Shown piece by piece: positions 7,268-10,306 of a stretch of DNA of 10,306 nt. Origin of the DNA: an uncultured Bacteroidota bacterium. GTDB lineage: Bacteria > Bacteroidota > Bacteroidia > Chitinophagales > Chitinophagaceae. The notes under the pieces are model-generated. The model had not been told where the DNA came from, did no database searches, and saw only the letters and a program-made list of their open reading frames with translations. How positions within the stretch are numbered: position 1 is the first letter of the stretch; every line of letters begins with the position of its first letter. The DNA lies in NCBI GenBank assembly GCA_903905685.1, contig CAIVHI010000183.1, forward strand, positions 1 to 10,306. Direction: 5' to 3'. Position numbers and translations under genes: made by a program.

Positions 7268-7311
7268 CAAGGGCCCTGCAATCCATGGTTAGGAATGCAG
7301 GGCCCTTGTCA
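7265..7311. terminator. Bidirectional hairpin between convergent operons
   Basis: Perfect 16-bp inverted repeat, TGACAAGGGCCCTGCA (7265-7280) and TGCAGGGCCCTTGTCA (7296-7311), with a 15-base loop. The left arm includes the TGA stop of the response regulator, and the right arm ends 18 bases beyond the stop of the minus-strand lipoprotein gene. Its place between two converging operons suggests it serves both. T tracts are weak on either side. Confidence 0.75.
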
Positions 7312-7329
7312 AATCTTAACCCAATCGAC

Positions 7330-8388
7330 TTATTGGTATATCTCGTGGTAGAATTTTTCTTCTATTGGTGAAGGGTAAAACGCTATGCCCGTACGGCTGC
7401 AATGGTTACGGTTGGTGAAGAACAAATCTTCGATGTCCGACGCATTGGTACCCACTATCACCAAGTCGGGCTCGGTATACTTGGCTTTCGTGTTCCACAA
7501 GCTCAGGAAGTCTTCAGTGGTCCAGTTTACAGCGGCAATGGTGTAGATTTCATAGTCGGGGAATGTCTTTTGCAGGTTGTAGGCAATGGTGTATTCATTG
7601 TCGAGGAAAGGGCAAAACAGGCCGGAGTCTCCAATCAGCAACACCCTCTTTTTCTTTTTGGGGAAAGTGAGGTCGTGATCCATGCGCATGCCTTGGGAGT
7701 TGGCTTTGATGTGGTAAGGCAGGTCTTTGCCACCATCTTGCACTTCGTCGTCATTGGGGGGCAAATCGGCAAAAGTTTCGGGGCGCTCGCTGTCTTTGTA
7801 TACCGTTTTGCTCTGGGCGTTGGGATATTTTTTGATGAGCGTTGCCAACCTATCGGAAATGATTTGTGCGCCCTTCACCGACCAGTGCCCATCGCGAGGC
7901 ACCTGGGTGATTTCTTTGGGGTCGTACTTGGCCAGTATGGGGCCGAAGTCCACATAATCTACGCCCAATTGTTCTATCGTGCTGCGAATGTAGGGTGTAC
8001 TCAGTTTGAAGGACAGCAGCGATTTGTTGTCGGACTCCACAAACAGCATCGTCATTACGAAAGTCGCGCCGGTGCTTTCCACGTCTTTTTTGAGTTGGGT
8101 GAGCTGGGTTTTGTAGCGTTCCTTAAGCTCGTTGTAGCAGGCGTTTTCGCCCCGTTCCACAATCTTACCCAATTCGGGCACACGGGGGTATTTCTGGTTG
8201 AGGACCTCGATTTTTTTCTGGTTGTCCTCAAATGCCTTGTCTTGGGCGGCTGCTTTTTGCACATCGGCTTTGTCTACCGCTGCGGTTTGGGCATCGCCTC
8301 CTCCTCCTTTACAGCCGGTAAGCGCTTGCGACATCAAAACCACGGCTGCTGCAAGCGCAACCCCCTTCATTGAATGATTGAACATCAT
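7330..8388 (-). CDS. AlgX/AlgJ-like SGNH lipoprotein, probable polysaccharide O-acetyltransferase partner
   Basis: A 352-residue lipoprotein. MKGVALAAAVVLMSQALTGC has a lipobox (LTGC 23-26), so C26 would be lipidated and the protein membrane-anchored outside the cytoplasm. A Gly/Ala-rich linker and a short charged helix (about 45-70) follow. The catalytic fold carries SGNH motifs in permuted order: first VPRDGHWSVKGAQ with the D166-x-H168 pair, later VLLIGDSGLF with nucleophile S255, then VNWTTEDF and IVGTNASDIEDL. Classic SGNH esterases have GDS first and DxxH last; alginate acetyltransferases AlgX and AlgJ have the D-x-H pair before the serine, at similar spacing. The family therefore fits O-acetylation of a glycan rather than a plain esterase. 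The upstream MBOAT gene ends 2 bases before, as in AlgI-type pairs. Starts at 8388, 8385 or 8370 are all possible; 8370 gives the most typical lipoprotein signal. The glycan is unknown. Confidence 0.8.
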   Translation of the reverse strand: MMFNHSMKGVALAAAVVLMSQALTGCKGGGGDAQTAAVDKADVQKAAAQDKAFEDNQKKIEVLNQKYPRVPELGKIVERGENACYNELKERYKTQLTQLKKDVESTGATFVMTMLFVESDNKSLLSFKLSTPYIRSTIEQLGVDYVDFGPILAKYDPKEITQVPRDGHWSVKGAQIISDRLATLIKKYPNAQSKTVYKDSERPETFADLPPNDDEVQDGGKDLPYHIKANSQGMRMDHDLTFPKKKKRVLLIGDSGLFCPFLDNEYTIAYNLQKTFPDYEIYTIAAVNWTTEDFLSLWNTKAKYTEPDLVIVGTNASDIEDLFFTNRNHCSRTGIAFYPSPIEEKFYHEIYQ

Positions 8389-8390
8389 AA

Positions 8391-9899
8391 TTAGAATTTA
8401 AAGTAATAATAGTCTGCCATGTTCATCTTTTTACGGAATAACCATGTACAATACCCCAAAACTAAGTACAAAAGCAGTTTCAGCCCCATATTTAAGGTGG
8501 CGGCAAAATATTTATTCTTTATTACTTTTTCCACCCATTGCGGTAATCCCCTAATATCCAAGTCGAACGCATAATCGCCGCGTTGTTGCAACAGTTCTAC
8601 CGCCAGCATGGGCACTGCCCACCAGAGGTATTTGGCTATGAAAGCCACCGGTTTTGCAAAGAGGCCGGGCGAAAGCATTTTACCGACCATGGCCAATGCA
8701 TTGGAAATTGAGTCGGCACGAAAGAATGTTTCGGCGAGCACGATGTAGAACATCGTGAAAAACATGCCCACCATTACCGAAATCCAACGGGGGAGTTTGC
8801 CCCAAATCTTGTTCCTCAACCGTTGGGTATAGTATTCATAGGTCATAGCGGCGGCATGAAGCAGCCCCCATACCGCAAATTTCCAGTCGGCCCCATGCCA
8901 TAGGCCGCTGATGCCGAAGGTGATGAAGAGTGCGATGGCTACCGAGACCTTGCCCCAATTGCGCAGGAGGATGACGGTGGGGTTGAAGATGTATTCGTTA
9001 AACCAATTGGTGAGCGAGATGTGCCATTTGCGCCAAAACTCGGTAACCTTTACGGCACTGAACGGCATATTGAAATTGCGGACGATTTTGATGCCCAAGA
9101 GCCTTGCCAATCCGCGCGCCATGTCGGAGTAGCCCGAGAAGTCGGCATATAGGTACAGGTAGAAGAGCACGACGCCTATAAACAATGTGCTGCCATTGAG
9201 GTGGCCCGATTGCTTGAAGCAATAAGACACACCGAGGGAAAGGTTGTCTGCCACAACCACTTTCTTGAACAATCCCCACATGATTTCGCCTACAGATTGG
9301 TCTATGTCTTGGCGGGTGAGTGTGGGCTTGGTCTTGAATTGCGGAAGTACGGTTCGGGCCGACGGTATGGGGCCTATGAGCAAGTAGGGGAAACAGGACA
9401 AGTAAGATGCGAGCACGATAGGGTTTTTCTCGGCATCGATTTTCCCTTTATAGACATCCAGAACGTATCCTACCGATGAAAAAGTATAAAAGCTGATGCC
9501 TAGGGGTGCGAGTAAGTGCAGGGCAGATGCCTGCCAAGATGCGAGCCCGGGAATGCTTTGGGCCAATAGCCCACTGTATTTGAGGTATACCAAGCCAATG
9601 CAAAGCAGGAGGACCGACAAGTAGCGTAAGATACTGCGGAGTGTCTCGTTTTGGGATGCTTGGATGAGGAGTGCCAGAGTGTAAGACACCACAATCATTC
9701 CACCTAAATAGAGGGGGAAGTAGGGGTGGAACAGGAAGTAGTAGTAGCAACTCGCGCCGAGTATGACCATGTTGCGGAGGGTCACTACCGCGCCTTCGGC
9801 ACGGGTGCCCTTCAATCCCGCGCCCAGCAACACTATTAGCCAAAACGCCGCAAATATGGCGGCAAAATAGAAGGCAAATTCAGCAGTATTGAAAAACAT
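8391..9899 (-). CDS. MBOAT-family O-acyltransferase (AlgI/DltB-like)
   Basis: Inner-membrane protein of 502 residues, a normal length for AlgI-like MBOAT proteins, with many hydrophobic helices throughout. It begins MFFNTAEFAFYF, a usual opening for the family. Landmarks in order: APLGISFYTFSSVGYVLDVY (131-150), FPYLLIGPIPSARTVLPQF (170-188), YADFSGYSDMARGLARLLGI (251-270), NMPFSAVKVTEFWRKWHISL (277-296, with H293), and GLWHGADWKFAVWGLLHA (332-349), where H335 is the invariant MBOAT histidine. Such proteins take acyl groups, usually acetyl, from the cytoplasmic side and pass them through the membrane to an outer transferase. The next gene, 2 bases downstream on the same strand, encodes an AlgX/AlgJ-like lipoprotein, the expected partner, so the two form an operon. 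No clean TTG/TAnnTTTG promoter was found upstream; TTACTTTG near 9911-9918 (minus strand) differs at one base. No alginate or teichoic-acid genes are nearby, so I give no gene symbol. Confidence 0.92.
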   Translation of the reverse strand: MFFNTAEFAFYFAAIFAAFWLIVLLGAGLKGTRAEGAVVTLRNMVILGASCYYYFLFHPYFPLYLGGMIVVSYTLALLIQASQNETLRSILRYLSVLLLCIGLVYLKYSGLLAQSIPGLASWQASALHLLAPLGISFYTFSSVGYVLDVYKGKIDAEKNPIVLASYLSCFPYLLIGPIPSARTVLPQFKTKPTLTRQDIDQSVGEIMWGLFKKVVVADNLSLGVSYCFKQSGHLNGSTLFIGVVLFYLYLYADFSGYSDMARGLARLLGIKIVRNFNMPFSAVKVTEFWRKWHISLTNWFNEYIFNPTVILLRNWGKVSVAIALFITFGISGLWHGADWKFAVWGLLHAAAMTYEYYTQRLRNKIWGKLPRWISVMVGMFFTMFYIVLAETFFRADSISNALAMVGKMLSPGLFAKPVAFIAKYLWWAVPMLAVELLQQRGDYAFDLDIRGLPQWVEKVIKNKYFAATLNMGLKLLLYLVLGYCTWLFRKKMNMADYYYFKF

Positions 9900-10027
9900 A
9901 AATTCGTGCCAAAGTAACGAGGATTTTCATAAATATGGTGCTTCCCATTGTTGCAGGGTGCAAATATCCGGAATCTGTAATGTAAGGGTCGCTCGGAACG
10001 GGCATACCGGCGTATAGGCCCTAAATG

Positions 10028-10060
10028 CAAAAGACTCCCGAGGTTGTCGGGAGTCTTTTG
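10028..10060 (-). terminator. Intrinsic terminator after the Lys/Ala-rich gene
   Basis: Perfect 14-bp stem, CAAAAGACTCCCGA (10028-10041) and TCGGGAGTCTTTTG (10047-10060), with a 5-base loop. On the minus strand it begins 17 bases after the stop codon and its stem ends in CTTTTG, giving a short T run. It separates the small exported-protein gene from the MBOAT operon. The rest of 9900-10027 shows no gene. Confidence 0.85.
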
Positions 10061-10076
10061 TGGACTAAGAAAATAA

Positions 10077-10306
10077 TTATTTCTTGTCAGCAGCTGGCTT
10101 TGCTTCTTTCTTAGCAGGCTTAGCAGCTTTCTTTTCTGATTTTGGAGCATCAGCTTTTTTTTCTGATTTCGCGTCAGCTTTAGGTTCCATTTTGGCATCA
10201 GCTTTCTTTTCAGTTTTAGCTTTTGCAGGTTTGTCAGCTTTTTTCGCGTCTTTGTCTTGTGCGAAAGCGAAAGAACCCATCATAAGGAGGGCAACCACAG
10301 TAGTGA
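10077..10306 (-). CDS. Small exported Lys/Ala-rich protein, 5' end outside the window
   Basis: The 3' part of a small gene; the start lies beyond the right edge. The visible N-terminal part, TTVVALLMMGSFAFAQDKD, is the hydrophobic core and cleavage site (AFA/QD) of a signal peptide, so an in-frame GTG at 10298 is very unlikely to be the real start. The mature part is about 60 residues made almost only of K, A, D, E and P, with near-repeats such as KKADAK, PKADAKSEKKADAPKSEKK and PAKKEAKPAADKK. It resembles histone-H1-like or PAKKA tails but carries an export signal, so it would act in the periplasm or outside. No folded domain is visible and it is probably disordered. The function is unknown; binding to anionic glycans or cell-wall polymers is conceivable. 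A strong terminator follows, so it is a separate unit from the MBOAT operon. Confidence 0.75.
   Translation of the reverse strand, partial: TTVVALLMMGSFAFAQDKDAKKADKPAKAKTEKKADAKMEPKADAKSEKKADAPKSEKKAAKPAKKEAKPAADKK

Noticed and set aside
7402..8373. Long plus-strand open frame (323 codons) opposite the lipoprotein gene
   Set aside because: It is antisense to a gene with lipobox and SGNH motifs, and its translation shows no domain or signal; it is a shadow of codon bias.

Overview
The window looks like a chromosomal segment from a member of the Bacteroidota. Two secreted proteins end in the YPNPA-type C-terminal domain used for type IX secretion (T9SS). Two upstream regions carry good matches to the Bacteroidota promoter (TTG, then TAnnTTTG about 19-23 bases later). 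The moderately GC-rich coding sequence would fit the Chitinophagia/Sphingobacteriia area, but that placement is inference only. There are no tRNA or rRNA genes, CRISPR arrays or intact insertion sequences.

Layout, left to right. (1) 111-1449: a promoter and a T9SS-exported protein, closed by a long hairpin terminator (1476-1516). (2) 1538-2032: a second clear promoter and a SecB-like small protein. (3) 2033-2638: a poor, probably degraded stretch holding an N-terminal fragment of an EVE (PUA-like) domain and a segment with competing open frames on both strands. (4) 2639-4516, minus strand: a secreted right-handed beta-helix protein with a T9SS tail and its own terminator hairpin. (5) 4517-4631: a divergent intergenic region whose edge carries a perfect 15-bp inverted repeat and three copies of CTACCGG. 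(6) 4632-7267: a two-gene operon for a TPR-containing HisKA_3-type histidine kinase and a NarL/FixJ-type response regulator, ended by a strong hairpin shared with the convergent operon. (7) 7330-9899, minus strand: an MBOAT acyltransferase (AlgI/DltB type) followed 2 bases later by a lipoprotein with an AlgX/AlgJ-like permuted SGNH active site. (8) 10028-10306, minus strand: a terminator and the 3' part of a small exported Lys/Ala-rich protein that runs off the window.

Functionally the window combines surface and secreted products (two T9SS cargos, a polysaccharide O-acetylation pair, an exported basic protein) with one phosphorelay. The MBOAT protein would move acetyl groups across the inner membrane and the lipoprotein would place them on a glycan, by analogy with alginate acetylation; no glycan synthesis genes are present to name the substrate. 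The kinase is transcribed divergently from the beta-helix gene, and the dyad sequences between them make a regulatory link plausible but unproven. I do not see strong evidence for a wholly new system. The most interesting items are the permuted SGNH/MBOAT pair, the dyad cluster at the kinase start, and the degraded region at 2033-2638.
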